Source: Calliphora vicina (lineage: Eukaryota > Arthropoda > Insecta > Diptera > Calliphoridae). Taken from it: 64,000 bases of DNA. Below the pieces are notes generated by a model. It made no database searches. It was not told the origin of the DNA and saw nothing but the letters and a program-made list of their open reading frames with translations. Made by a program: the position numbers and the translations under genes. This document shows, piece by piece, positions 51,501-62,900 of this stretch (positions within the stretch are counted from its first letter, which is position 1; each line of letters begins with the position of its first letter). The DNA lies in NCBI RefSeq assembly GCF_958450345.1, contig NC_088780.1, positions 108,946,226-109,010,225 of the forward strand, written 5' to 3'.

Positions 51501-54500
51501 TTATCAATAGAAGTTTGTGATTGACGCATTACTTGAGGATTTATTTGAGCTGTTTTATTAGAGGATGTAGGTGAGGTGCGTTTTGAGTTGTAGGCCGATG
51601 ATGAGGCGGATGCACTTTGTTTGGATTTATTAGGATTTAGGGACTGACCCAGTTTGGAAAATTGACCGGCGACATTCGAAAATGCCTTTGAACTTATTTG
51701 CATTAATTGAGATTCGGACAGATTGCGTGGCAAGCCTTGCTGTAGTTTTAAAAAATACAAGAGATTAATTAAAAAAAGTTAAAATTTTATGTAGAAATTA
51801 AAAAATAGCTTAATGAAAACTTATTTCTATCATTTATAACTAGAGTAAATGCCTTGCAAAATTTACCTTTGGCACCTCCAGTAAAGGATTTTTGCTTTTA
51901 CGCCTTTGCAAATTACCGCCTGTGGTAAATCTGACATCTTCTCGACCCACATTATCCAAAGCAATACGGAACATTTCCACAATAGACTGCATAGATTCTA
52001 AATGAAAACTCGACATTAAAACCAATTATTCCAAATTAATCCATTTAAATTCCACCTACCAGATATTTCCTCCGGAGTTTTTATAGGATAAGCTGTATTA
52101 TTAAAGAATCGTATATTAGCCGATCTAAACATATGGAAATAACCATCAGCACCCTCTAAAGTATAATTAATTCTTATACATAGCATGGCCGGAGAAGACC
52201 CTTGAAAGATTTTCGTTTGTTGATACATGCCCAATTCAATTTGGGTAACATTTTGCAGCAACACCTTCTCAAAACGCACAATTTTATCTAAATGTGAATC
52301 GTATTCAGCCACTATATAACTTTCATCGGTTAACAAAAGTATAGTATCGACTTCAGTTTCATTTATGTCACCAGAACTAAATAAAAAATAATTTATTAAT
52401 GGAAATTAAAAAAAAAAAATCAAACTAAACTAACTTAGGATCGGCATCTATAAGACCCCAAGCACCCACTGGATATTGAGCTGAGCCCAACAATAGTTTA
52501 CGGCAATCCTCCACAAGCAATTTTGCGTGTTCGGCGCCCTCTGAAGCATCGCTGTCGTCTGGGACCGCTTGGCCCCCCAAGGCGTTTAAAGATTCGGGGG
52601 TAACCGGATTGCCCAACATTAAATCAATAGTGGCCTGACGATAGCTGTCCTTAAAACGAGCCAGGTAATAACTAAAAGTAAACACAAATATTAATATGTA
52701 TAATAATCCCAGTCAAGCGGCAGCAATGACTAATAAATAAACAAACAAAATAAGTGTAAAACATTTTAGTAATAAATAAAAATACTCAAAATAAATCAAC
52801 AGAAGTAAAGCAAGAAAATATACCTTTTAAAAAAAGAAACAAAACATAAATAAATTAAACGCATTAAATAATAATTTCGTTAAAACAAATTGTTGAAAAT
52901 ATTTATTGTCAATGGAATTATGGTTTAGTGGTTATTTTCCGTTCAACCTGGTATAAATAATATTTTCCAACAAATGTATTTCTGGCTGTAAAACACCAGC
53001 ATAAAAGTAGCCACGTGTTGGGGCTGGTGTTGAAGGACACAAAATCAGTAGCATGGTTCTCAACACCTCATCCTCTTTCAATTGTTGGGCATCATTGAGT
53101 TGACCCTGCATTAAATCAATCATGCACTGACGAAAAGTATCAGCAAAATTTTGTATGAAAAAACTACGAAGAGAGAAAGAGGATTGTTTGTATTTTGTTT
53201 TTGTTTTTTTTTAGAAAGAGCATGAGACAAAGATGTTATATTTTGCCAGTTTCCAAAAATGTATGATAGTTAACTTATTTATTGATGATTATTGTTAGTA
53301 GTAGGACTTTAATAAAAGTATGAGTGATTAAGTTGTGAGAAATTGTTTTCAAATGAAATTTTGAACATTTTTGAGAAATCAAGTTCTGATTATACTCCAA
53401 CTCAAATTTGAGACAAATCATATAAATATGCTTTCCTTGGAAATAGAAATTTTCCAATGATATTTAGAGCCTGTTGATGTTTTTAGTTTATTCCACTTAA
53501 TTTTTTTTTTACATTGGTTCTATGTTCTTGACTAGTTTTCAAACAGATTCTATAATTGAAAACAAAAAACAATAACAAATTCTCAACTGGTTCCAAGCAT
53601 GACAATTTCAAACAAAGATAGCTAGTGAATGATCTAGATCTAGAAACTGCTTCCAAAAACATAATTCCGAGAGTGACAATTTCGAGTTAAAATCATTGAT
53701 TCAAGAAATGGTGTCAGAACCATTCCAAATCGTTCCGCAACGATTATCTAGAAAGAGTATTAGCTATATGCATGCGACAAGTTGTGGAAATAATAGATTT
53801 CTTTCTCGGTACGTACATTAGAATGGCTCCTATTATTTTTTGTTAATTTCAATTTAATAATAAACCACCAATTATTTGTTTAATGACTTAAGGGTTAAAT
53901 GATTTTAAACTTGTTTGAAAGCCATTAAAACTAGCTGTCCTGATGTAAAGAAGATATTACACGTCCGAGTTTTGGTGTTTGCTGTAAATCTGACAGCTAG
54001 GCAGAATGACAATTATGCGTGGTATTTCCATAATTTTTTTAATTGCAGCTAGATTTGACAAATTTGATGCCCTGATATCTGGATTTATTTAATATAACGA
54101 AGTTATGTTTATCTATTCTTTATCTCTACAAGGGAATCTTTTTAGGTCTTCACTGACGATGATAGTGATAAGGATCTTTTATACAACCGGTACAATTACA
54201 CAGCGTTCAAGCTGGTTCTGGAAATTTCACTCACTGCCACTCACTGCCATGACAGTGTTTTGCTTTCGTATGTCAATATCATTGCTTTCTGTATACTGAT
54301 CTTATCTTAAAAGATAAGATGGTTTCTTGAGACTTAACAATAACAAATAAACAAATCAGCTGTTGTCAAATATTTCACCTGATTATTGTCTGTTCCGAAC
54401 ACTAAGTAAAGTGAGGTTCCTAATTTCCCGGACAAAAATCGATTTTTTATATAAAAACTCACAATATCTAAATTTGCTAATAACTTGGCCAATAAGCGTT

Positions 54501-56967
54501 TAATCAAGAAAAAGAGCTCGGTCTGTGATCACTCATATTTAATGACCAAAAATCGATTTTTTTATATAAAAATTCACAATATCTAAATTCGCTAATAACT
54601 TGGCCAATAAGCGTTTAATCAAGGAAAGGAGCTCGATCTATGATCACTCATATTTCAGAACAAAAATCGATTTTTTATATAAAAACTCAAAATATCTAAA
54701 TTCGCTAATAACTTGGCCAATAAGCGTTTAATCAAGAAAAGGAGCTCGATATGTGATCACTCATATTTCTGAACAAAAATCGATTTTTTATATAAAAACT
54801 CAAATTATATAAATTCGTTAATAACTTGGCGAATAAGCGTTTAATCAAGAACAGGAGCTCGATCCGTGATCACTCATATTTCTGAACAAAAATCGTTTTT
54901 TTATATAAAAACTCAAAATATTTAATTTCCCTAATAACTTGGCCAATAAGCGTTTAATCAAGAAAAGGTGCTCGATCTGTGATCACTCATATTTCAGAAC
55001 AAAAATCGTTTTTTTATATAAAAACTCAAATTATCTAAATTAATTATTATCAAATTAATCAAGAAAAGGAGCTCGATCTGTGATCACTCATATTTCTGAC
55101 CAAAAATCGATTTTTTATATAAAAACTCAAAATATATAAATTCGCTAATAACTTGGCCAATAAGCGTTTAATCAAGAAAAGGAGCTCGATCTGTGATCAC
55201 TCATATTTCTGAACAAAAATCGTTTTTTTATATAAAAACTCAAAATATTTAATTTCCCTAATAACTTGGCCAATAAGCGTTTAATCAAGAAAAGGAGCTC
55301 GATCTGTGATCACTCATATTTCTGAACAAAAATCGATTTTTTATATAAAAACTCAAAATATATAAATTCGTTAATAACTTGGCCAATAAGCGTTTAATCA
55401 AGAAAAGGAGCTCGATCTGTGATCACTCATATTTCTGAACAAAAATCGTTTTTTTATATAAAAACTCAAAATATTTAATTTCCCTAATAACTTGGCCAAT
55501 AAGCGTTTAATCAAGAAAAGGAGCTCGATCTGTGATCACTCATATTTCTGAACAAAAATCGATTTTTTATATAAAAACTCAAATTATAAAAATTCGTTAA
55601 TAACTTGGCGAATAAGCGTTTAATCAAGGAGCTCGATCTGTGATCACTCATATTTCTGACCAAAAACCGATTTTGTATATAAAAACTCAAAATATATAAA
55701 TTCGCTAATAACTTGGCCAATAAGCGTTTAATCAAGAAAAGGAGCTCGATCGGTGATCACTCATATTTCAGATATATGTACATTGATTTACATGTTGTTC
55801 TGTTTGTTGCAAGACTTAGGTTTTTGACAACAGACTTAGGTTCTTTATTCTATGACCATAAGATTCATTGTATATATTTTAAAATCAAATGTAAATCAAA
55901 CATAACCCAATATGAATAAAAACAAGTAAGAGTGCTATATTCGGCTATGCCGAATCTTATATACCCTTCACCTTTGTTGTGGATGCATTATTATTTTTTA
56001 TAATTAGTACCTATATAGGTATGTATGTACATTGCCCACTTTCAGCTTACAGCATCCTAAATTTATCAAGAACACAAAAAACAACAACAACGCCAAACGA
56101 AACAGAACACCAAAAGAAAAAACAAAAACAAAATACGCAAGGCAATGAAACCAACACACATCCAAACATACGTTTAATTGTATAAAAAACAACAACAACG
56201 CCAAAAGAAACAAAACACAACAGAAAAACAAAATACTCAAAGCATGCACATTCAAACATACGATTTGTTGATTTTTTGTCAAAAAAACCAACACACAACC
56301 ATACAAAAGTTTAGTTGTATAAAAAACAAGTAAGAGTGCTATATTCGGCTGTGCCGAATCTTATATACCCTTCACCAAATTATACTTCAAACTTTTAAAT
56401 ATTTTTAGGTAAACAAAATTTAAATTTTTTTTCCATTTTTTTAATTTTTTGGAAAAAAATTTTTTTCGATTGTTATTTTAATTTTTTTTTTTTTAAATTT
56501 AAAATTTTTTTTTTTTAAATTTAAAAAAAAAATTTTTTTTCAAATTTTTTTTTAAATTAAAAAAAATTGTTTTTTTAAAATTTTTTTTTAAATTTTAAAA
56601 AAAATATTTTTTGTTTTTTAAATTTTTTTTTTTTTTTAAATTCGGGTTAAAATTTTTTTCCCGATTTTGACCCATTGTAGGTCCAACTTAATATGGTCTT
56701 ATATACGTAGTTGCAAATGTCTTTGAAATATCTATCATTAGATATCCATATTGTCTATATTAATGTCTTAGTAATCCAGATATAGGTAAAAAATAGGTCA
56801 AAAATCGAGGTTGTCTTGGTTTTTTCCTCATATCTCAGCCATTTGTGGACCGATTTTGCTGATTTTAAATAGCAAAATTCTCGAAAGCATGTCTGACAGA
56901 ATTATTGAAGATTTGGATCCCGAAGATATCTGGGGTCTTCAGAAAACTGATTTCAACAGACAGACAG

Positions 56968-57002
<35 letters not shown>

Positions 57003-59911
57003 GACATGGCTTAATCGACTCCGCTATCTATAAGGATCCAGAATATATATACTTTATAGGGTCGGAAATGAAAAATGTAGAAATTACAAACGGAATGACA
57101 AACTTATATATACCCTTCTCACGAAGCTGAAGGGTATAATTATCATTCAACAATGTTTTTTTTTTTTTTTAATTTTAACTATTTTTACCAATTTCAAACC
57201 GCTTCTCACAAATTCACAAATCGAACACAAGTTTTTTTTTAATTTGACAGGACAACGTCTGTCGGGTCAGCTAGTGTTAATATAAAAAATATTGTCTCAG
57301 GCATATATATAGATATATAATATGCCTGAGATCTGATAAACCGAGTTTTAGGCCTAGGCGTCTAGGTTCAAGAAACTGGTTACATTTTATCTTTAACCTA
57401 GTACGAAATTGTCGTAGGCGTAAAACACATATTGCAACCGCGATAAGTGTTTGAAAATCATATTAACAATTTTCATATGAAAACAATTTCTTCAACAATT
57501 ATTTTCAAAAAAAAGTTAGAAAAAGCATGCTATAAAAAAACTGAAAGTCGTATTAGTAGAATAATTAGAAATGGTAAAGATAATTCCTTCCATATTTTTA
57601 CAATAGTAAAAAAAATCATAGAATTAAGCATTGGCAAAGTATTTTCAACAATTATTACCCTAAACGAAAACAACAAGTTAAATACATATCAAAACTAAAA
57701 GCAAAAAAAAAATAACACAACCAACAAATAAACAAACAATAATACATAAATACACACCGATTAGCTGAGTTCATGCCATCCTTCATCATACCACTAATTT
57801 TACGTTCTCCCGTGCGAGTGTAATCACCCTGACAAAAAAAAATATATTATTAATAGACGGCAGTGATTACAATAAACATACCTTTAAAGCATTTGTACCC
57901 GCATACTGACGACTTATAATATCGCCATTATTGGCCCATAATACCATAAATGGGGTTTTCAACTGTTCTGGTATGGGTGAATAGGGGGGAGATAGGCCCA
58001 ATTTAACTAGTTGTGATTCTAAAACTGCTTTGCCTATAGCAGTTTGCACTACATTTGTGCGATCTAAACAATCCATACAATTAACACGAAACACTGACTT
58101 TTGATTACAGATAACTCCACGTTGATCACGCCAATGAAAACCCATGGCACCAGCTTCTGGTGCTAGGGCTTCTACAAGGGTAGAGACATTTTCAAAGTGC
58201 ATACCACGACAATAATCATGAAAATCAAAGGTCACATAGACGACACGATCGTTATTGTATTTCAAGACATGTTTGGCATAAGCATCACCTATAAGTTTCT
58301 CTTTGCCACTCTGCTCCACAAGATTAACAATGCACACGCCTTCGTAAATATCGATTTCCTTAACGAAATGAATTTCAAAGGCGTCCTGGGTTTCAGTTTC
58401 ACCTAAAACAGGTTTTATTATGAAAATTTTAATTTTAGTTTATTAATATTTCACTTACCCCTATCCAAACGTGGTGGTGGCCTATATTTGTAGCCCGGCT
58501 GTGACCAAAATATTGGCACCGAGCCTCTTACTTGTGTAAAAGCCAATTGATGATGGCGGAATGAGAGTATTTGTTCTGTTTCTACATAATTGGCACAATT
58601 TCCTTTGTCATCAACTCCGCGTCGCTTATAACGGGTACCAGCACGATGCCTGGACCTTCTAGAGACCAACGCCAAAGTAAAACATTCATTGCCTATAACA
58701 CAAGGCTCCACCTGAACAAATCCTTGTATGATGGGCAAAATCCAGGTTTTATCCTTCCATGTAAAAATATTTAGAAAAATTATAAAATTATTACAAACAA
58801 ATTGATCTTGAGTCTTGCGATTTTGATCACATTCGGTAAACACATACTCTTTAGAGCATTGGTAGGCAAATAGAGGCATTTAATTTGTGGGCTTTTTTGG
58901 GTAAAAAATAAAATATAAACAACAACATCAAGCAACTGAATGAAATGTGTGTATTTTCATGATCTTACAAAAAAAATTAAATTAATCGTTAAAATAATAA
59001 AAATGTAAATGTCCAATAAATTCCACAACACAATTATGAAAAAAATTCCCCGGGAGATTTTTCCCTTTTCGTTTTTTTTTAACATTGAATTTGAATAGGA
59101 AAAATGAGAAAAGGGAAAATTTTTTCATAATTGGGCTGTATGTGTTTACCGAATATGATGAAAATCCGAAAATCTAAGGTCAGAAACTTGTGTTTTCTCT
59201 GTGTTCGTTGGTGTAATTTATGATATTTAATAATGATACTCACATTTAGTGCCATAATATCCTTGATCATGTGCATATTCCAAAAGAATCTCTCATCTGG
59301 TGTCTGTTGATCCGTTGAGCCCACGGGCAAATGTCTTTGTAAATTATTTGAGATGTCATGATCAAAACAAAAATAAAAACTATCCGTATCATCGAATATT
59401 TTATGCAACTCCTCCGTTATACGTTTGCCAATGCGTGATGGATCTCGTATACCCACCGATGATTTGACTTGATTAGAGGCCAAGGCAGCCGCTTGTTGTG
59501 TAGTATTCTTAATAGTATTGCCAGCACTTTTAACAGCACCCCAGGTTTTATTCATCAACTGATTGCCCTCGAATAGCTTGGGCCTCGCAGCAGTTGTCAA
59601 ATTAGCATTGGAATTAAGGTTAGCATTTATGGAGGATGAAGTTGAAGAGTTTCTCGAGTGCGTGGGTGTGGTATTGGAACTGCTAGCATGTCGAGTGCAA
59701 GTGGGTAATGCAGCATCGGGTTCATCCAAACTTAATAAACAGATGGATTTAATTTTATAAACTAAATGTGGTGGATATAAAACACCAATGGGAGTGGCCT
59801 CTTTAACTATCACTAGATGTGGTTCATAGACATTGGGCAACGAGATGACACCTACTATGCCCTGTGTTATGCCAATACATTCAATGTCATCCACCGAAGA
59901 CAGATCCCAAC
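48406..59911 (-). CDS. INPP5F: Sac2/INPP5F-like phosphoinositide phosphatase, ten exons, 5' incomplete
   Basis: Joined from ten minus-strand exons: 59911-59244, 58753-58459, 58402-57882, 57828-57758, 52671-52435, 52376-52060, 51997-51867, 51739-51036, 48754-48610, 48534-48406. Every junction has GT and AG and the phases agree throughout, giving 1,072 residues plus a stop. The first codon is split, so an upstream coding exon exists that I could not find in 59912-64000. The family removes phosphate from phosphatidylinositol 4-phosphate (and related lipids) on endosomal membranes. The catalytic C-x5-R-T motif, read as RVNCMDCLDRTNVVQ, has its Cys at partial residue 430 and Arg at 436. Other family blocks visible are RRSRHRAG, YKRRGVD, NYVETEQ, RGSVPIFWSQ, WANNGD and SRQYAGT. 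A Sac domain spans roughly residues 1-540, an hSac2-type region 580-750, then a polar tail. Human INPP5F is about 1,130 residues, so the length fits. The closest fly counterpart I know of is Drosophila CG7956 (from memory). Confidence 0.95.
48610..48754 (-). CDS. INPP5F: INPP5F exon I
   Basis: Lies 2,281 bp downstream of exon H. The acceptor ATTATAG and donor AAG|GTAAAT bound 48 codons plus one base that completes an Arg. It reads SISPKDLKLP then MTSPLTKIAKGVQNIGMNLD, comparable with the SPFAKI...GINFA stretch near the human C-terminus. It is too short to have been noticed without following the phases. Confidence 0.8.
48755..51035 (-). other. INPP5F intron H-I (2.3 kb)
   Basis: AT-rich intron. 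I saw no coding exon, RNA gene or complete transposon inside. Confidence 0.7.
51036..51739 (-). CDS. INPP5F: INPP5F exon H, long low-complexity tail
   Basis: The exon opens after a CTACAG acceptor with QGLPRNLSES (phase 0) and ends AAAG|GTCGGT (phase 2). Its 234 codons are rich in Ser, Gln, Asn and Ala. Two points anchor it to vertebrate INPP5F: an acidic Ser/Asp run (SGSDSEENDSS and following) and FLPSVGIVMG, comparable with human VLPSCGIIAS. The rest is probably disordered. Confidence 0.88.
51867..51997 (-). CDS. INPP5F: INPP5F exon G
   Basis: The acceptor CATTTAG and donor AAG|GTAAAT give 43 whole codons plus two bases that complete a Glu. It reads ESMQSIVEMFRIALDNVG at the start (human CIAEMLQITKQAMG), then a basic stretch QRRKSKNPLLEVPK. 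Confidence 0.92.
52060..52376 (-). CDS. INPP5F: INPP5F exon F, hSac2-type domain
   Basis: The exon starts after TTTAG by completing an Asn codon and ends TCTG|GTAGGT in phase 1. It reads SGDINETEVDTILLLTDE, SYIVAEYDSHLDKI, IELG and YFHMFRS. Human INPP5F has DVDVLLLLSNSAYYVAYYDDEVD and SGYFHTLRA in the same order. This is the family-specific region after the catalytic domain, thought to mediate dimerisation. Confidence 0.93.
52435..52671 (-). CDS. INPP5F: INPP5F exon E, end of Sac domain
   Basis: The acceptor is CTTTTAG and the donor is CCTAA|GTTAGT. It is symmetric (phase 2 at both ends, 237 bp), so it can be skipped or swapped without changing frame. It encodes YYLARFKDSYRQATIDLMLG, a variable Ala/Gly/Asp/Ser segment, and GAWGLIDADP, which matches human GGWALIDCDP. 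The intron to exon F is 58 bp. Confidence 0.93.
52902..52907 (-). terminator. Candidate polyadenylation signal for the short isoform
   Basis: AATAAA on the minus strand lies 25 bases past the TAA of exon E'. It would support an alternative terminal exon, but AATAAA is common in DNA this AT-rich. Confidence 0.35.
52932..53163 (-). CDS. INPP5F: Alternative INPP5F exon E', phase-matched partial duplicate of exon E
   Basis: After a CTTCGTAG acceptor the reading completes the Arg codon of exon D and continues FFIQNFADTFRQCMIDLMQG. Exon E at the same point reads YYLARFKDSYRQATIDLMLG: 9 identities in the first 21 positions, including RQ, IDLM and G. The frame runs to a TAA at 52934-52932. There are two readings. 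In the first, it is an alternative last exon of 76 residues ending TRLNGK, with an AATAAA on the minus strand at 52907-52902, giving a short isoform cut off just after the Sac domain. In the second, the donor AG|GTTGAA at 52948/52947 makes a symmetric 216-bp phase 2-2 exon that could replace exon E (237 bp, also phase 2-2). The downstream two thirds does not obviously resemble exon E. Transcript evidence is needed to choose. Confidence 0.7.
54431..55770. repeat. 112-bp tandem array, about 12 units, reverse orientation
   Basis: Each unit has CTAATAACTTGGCCAATAAG, then CGTTTAATCAAG, then a TGATCACTCATATTTC block, the complement of the units at 1.3 and 8.7 kb. One unit (about 55,030-55,070) is shortened. 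The frame at 55511-55735 is an artefact of the repeat. Confidence 0.93.
55919..57139 (+). repeat. Two nested or tandem GTAAGAG snap-back repeats
   Basis: The start CAAGTAAGAGTGCTATATTC, with hairpin TTCGGCTATGCCGAA and TATATACCCTTCACC, occurs at 55,922 and again at 56,326. A single 3' end, GAAGCTGAAGGGTATAAT, closes at 57,139. The first copy therefore lost its 3' part or was invaded by the second. Between the two starts is a two-unit repeat (56,068-56,322) rich in AACAACAACAACGCCAAA. Confidence 0.75.
56958..57005. repeat. CAGA/CGGA microsatellite
   Basis: A tetranucleotide run of CAGA with CGGA interruptions, in the 3' part of the snap-back repeat. Confidence 0.95.
57758..57828 (-). CDS. INPP5F: INPP5F exon D, 71-bp microexon
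   Basis: The exon lies between a TGTCAG acceptor and a CG|GTGTGT donor and encodes GDYTRTGERKISGMMKDG then MNSANR. Human INPP5F has GDFTRTGERKLAGVMKDG at the same place. It ends in phase 2 in the middle of an Arg codon. That phase matches two downstream acceptors equally well: 53163 (alternative exon) and 52671 (exon E). It lies at the 5' end of the longest visible intron of the gene. Confidence 0.93.
57882..58402 (-). CDS. INPP5F: INPP5F exon C, catalytic Sac exon with C-x5-R-T
   Basis: The exon starts after TTAG with two bases that complete a Gly codon and ends AAG|GTATGT in phase 0. It carries the catalytic loop: the Cys codon is at 58079-58077 and the Arg codon at 58061-58059, within NCMDCLDRTN. 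Upstream are VNLVEQSGKEKLIGDAY and VTFDFHDYCRGM. Downstream are WANNGD and SRQYAGTNALK, all strongly conserved in Sac2. No catalytic residue is missing, so the enzyme is predicted to be active. Confidence 0.96.
58459..58753 (-). CDS. INPP5F: INPP5F exon B, Sac domain
   Basis: The acceptor is AAG|GATAAAACC (phase 0) and the donor is G|GTAAGT (phase 1). The 98 codons read DKTWILPIIQGFVQVE at the start, then RRSRHRAGTRYKRRGVD, NYVETEQ, RGSVPIFWSQPGYKYRP and PRLDR. All are signature stretches of Sac-family phosphatases. The intron to exon C is only 56 bp, typical of flies. The open frame upstream of 58753 is intron read-through. Confidence 0.95.
59244..59911 (-). CDS. INPP5F: INPP5F exon A (first coding exon in window), N-terminal Sac region
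   Basis: The exon runs from an AG acceptor (CTAG, then GTTGGGAT) to an AAT|GTGAGT donor. It starts in phase 1 (one base of the first codon lies upstream) and ends in phase 0. Residues 1-223 begin GWDLSSVDDIECIG, equivalent to the human segment near residue 38, so about 40-50 residues are missing upstream. A Ser/Thr/Asn/Ala-rich insert follows LSLDEPD (about residues 50-90), larger than in human and probably disordered. The end contains DSFYFCFDHD and DERFFWN, which match conserved Sac2 blocks. The open frame continues past the donor as far as 59079, but that stretch is intronic. Confidence 0.93.
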
Positions 59912-62900
59912 CTAGAATGATTGTGAACAAATAAAGAAATGGACATGAATTATTGATTATTTGTTTAACAGTTCCTAATTACAAGTTTATTGTGTATTGT
60001 TTATATTTTCCGCGCTGCAGGTGTTGAACATGTTTATCCTTGTGAAACAGTTAATTGGTTTTGACACGCAAATTATGGGAAACCTAAAGGTTATCATACA
60101 TACAATTGAAATCCATTAAAACTTTCTGTTTTATTGACACCATTTAAAAACCACTATAAACACATTCTGTCTCAAATGAAATATTGAACTAGATTTTTTG
60201 TGAATGTCCTTTTTTTATAAACATGTTCTAGTAGTTTAAATAAATATTAAAAGCAGTTATATATATGTTTACAAATATATTAAAAAGCAAATATTCACTT
60301 TTCATTTCCCTCAACCCGCCTTCCTTCATAAATACAAAAAAAAAAAGTTTAAGTACGTGCTGTTTGGTTGTAGTCGCCTGGCATTTACCAAACAACAAAC
60401 TAATTTTATATATGAATAAAATACATGAACTCTCTAGTAGTTGTATACTAGCCATCAAGGATATAAAAAGTCATCTCAAAAGTGGGTTATTTTAGTTTTA
60501 TGAGGGAAAAAATCGACTTTTTCGTTTAAGTGGCAAACATAAACTTACAATGTGAATGATGATGATGATGGATTAAATATTAAATTTGCAATCAAAGTAA
60601 GGACATTTTTGATTTTATTATATACTATATGCAAAATATAAATATAACCAATACATATGTAAGTATATTTATTAGCAGAGTAAATGTGCAGTTTCCACTA
60701 ACAGATAGTGGAAATTTTTGTCGGAAAATGTTGGTGCTTGTGATTTATTACCAATGGAATAATTCGATTAAATGCATAGATTTCTTCGTCGCAACCAAAA
60801 CTATTTGTGACAAAAACAGAAAATGTTAACCCTCTAATGCTTAAGCATGCCCCCAAGACACTCATCGCAAAAAATTCATTTCAAAAACTCTTGTACTTAA
60901 ATATTTTAAAAAGCTTTCAAATTTTTTGAAATGAACAAACAGTTATTTATTTATTTAAATTATATTTTACAAATAAATTTACAAAATATAAGTAAAAAAA
61001 ATTTAAAAATAAAAAATGTTTGAAATTTTAAGTCTTTCCCTTGAAGAAATTTTTGGTCGCTTAGTGGGATGCTAGTTGGATATCTATCAAAATAAATGTT
61101 TTGTATTCAAAAAAACTGCATTTTAATAATATTTTATATTTTTAAATAACAGTTTTCAACTTTTTAAACTTTTTTTTATTGTTCCCCTTTGAATTTTGTA
61201 TTACTTACATATAAAAATACACAATATTTGTAATCCAATAATTTCTAGTAAAAATAAAGAAATATATAATCCGTATTCGAAACCGGTTTTTTAAAAAATG
61301 AAAATTTTCGAATATATTTTTTGAGCAAAATTAACGTGTTTCGCAAATAAAAGTTTTCTGCAAAGTATTCAAAAAAAACTTTTGTGTAGAAGTGTAATAA
61401 CGTGATTTGGCCTTTATTTAGTCGGATAATCAAAGTTAAAATTTCATGTACATATTTTGATGTGTCTAATTCTTACAAGGGTGCTGAATTCACACGATAC
61501 CCTTAGACTGTGTTTTTCGTGATTTTAATAGTTCAGGATCATTTGGACCCCAAGTGTTATTAAGGGTTAATTTCCATTTTTTTTACTGTTAATGTAAATA
61601 CTAGACTTCATGTTATATTTTTCTTAAGTTTCATTAAATTGGCCCAAAAATATATAATATTTCGCTATCTCTTCATGAAAAATTCCAAATATTGAACAAT
61701 TTGACCTTTGACACTCAAGATTTAAGACTTATCGTATTCCGATTTAAGTAAAACATTCAGACTATATTTAAATTGACCTGGACTATAATATTCTGAATTG
61801 GTTTTACTTAAAAATCATAACAGTAAGGAAATTCAGCTCATTCACCAAAATATGGCCAACAAATTAGTTTTTCTCGAAAATCGCAAAATTTAAATCGCAG
61901 GTACGGAAAAACTGGAGGTATTGACATACCTTTTTCACATTTTTATACCCTATTATGTTGTGAATAAATCCCCATGTGATTATCAAAAAATTCTGAAATT
62001 TGTCTAACAACATTTTTAAAAATTTGAAATTGGAGTTTTGAAACTGCCGTTAAAAAAATTAATTCTAAGGGACACTCTAATGTACATATGTACAAATTGA
62101 CTCTTGACACCGTTTAATATATGGATAGTATTTTGTACTACTTAATAAAATTGCTTTAAGAAACAATATTAACCAGCAAAAACTTTAGTAACAATTGAAA
62201 CAGTAATAGCTTTATGTATGCTTTACTTTTTAACAGTATTTGCATTATCTTATATTAAATCTTTAACAAATTTATCTTCTAACTTTTATTATATTAAAAT
62301 AAAATTCAAATAATTGACAGCCCTAATAAATAGTATATATAAACAAATATATATCTAAGGTCCTTTCCGCTATATATTTAAGACATCACAGTGTAATAGT
62401 TTCAAATTATCAAGTTTTCATATCTATGAAACTCATTTTATTTTTCTCATTGGCCATCCAACATTTTCTTATTTCCTGTTTGATTATAAAAAACAATATT
62501 TAATAATAATGCAAGTTATGAACTCTATTAACCCGGTATAACAATACACACACTAAATATTAATATATTATTTCCTTTTTTTGTTTACTCGCTTTTTCGC
62601 CTCGAAGGATTACTGCCATATGTTTCTTGAATCAAAACACAAAATGCATTAGAGAGTAGAAGGAAAGGAGGTCATACACAACAACTTAAATTTGAAATTA
62701 TAGTTTATTAATAGCAATAAATTGTTAATGCGTAAATAGAGACATTAATTTTATAAAAACAAAAAGATACTAAAAATAGTTACATATATAAAAATCATTG
62801 GCATTAAATAAAAACTGAGAATATATGCACTTAAGTAATTATCTCTGATTGACACGTAAAAAAGCAATACAATTTATACCAAATAATTAATGACACCCCC

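Larger units (their letters stand above)
54419..57274 (+). mobile_element. Helitron-like element, copy 3, in the INPP5F intron
   Basis: The 3' end is intact: hairpin GACAGGACAACGTCTGTC, then GGGTCAG and CTAG at 57271-57274, followed by T. The TC-type 5' end is missing, so the left edge is a truncation near 54,419. The 112-bp array lies at 54,431-55,770, and nested snap-back repeats interrupt it at about 55,919-57,139. It runs opposite to the host gene. Confidence 0.75.
52672..57757 (-). other. INPP5F intron D-E, host of exon E' and repeats
   Basis: A 5.1-kb intron between exons D and E. It holds exon E' (52,932-53,163), unassigned DNA (53,170-54,418), and a Helitron with nested repeats (54,419-57,274). 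Confidence 0.8.

Noticed and set aside
55511..55735. 74-codon minus-strand frame with repeated ISDHRSS-like segments
   Set aside because: It is a reading of the 112-bp array.
56004..56306. Hydrophobic Phe/Val/Leu-rich minus-strand frames resembling membrane proteins
   Set aside because: They come from the AAC/CAA-rich two-unit repeat between the two snap-back starts.
58571..58774. Plus-strand frames overlapping INPP5F exons (also 51038-51256, 58197-58406, 59563-59760)
   Set aside because: Antisense shadows of real minus-strand exons.
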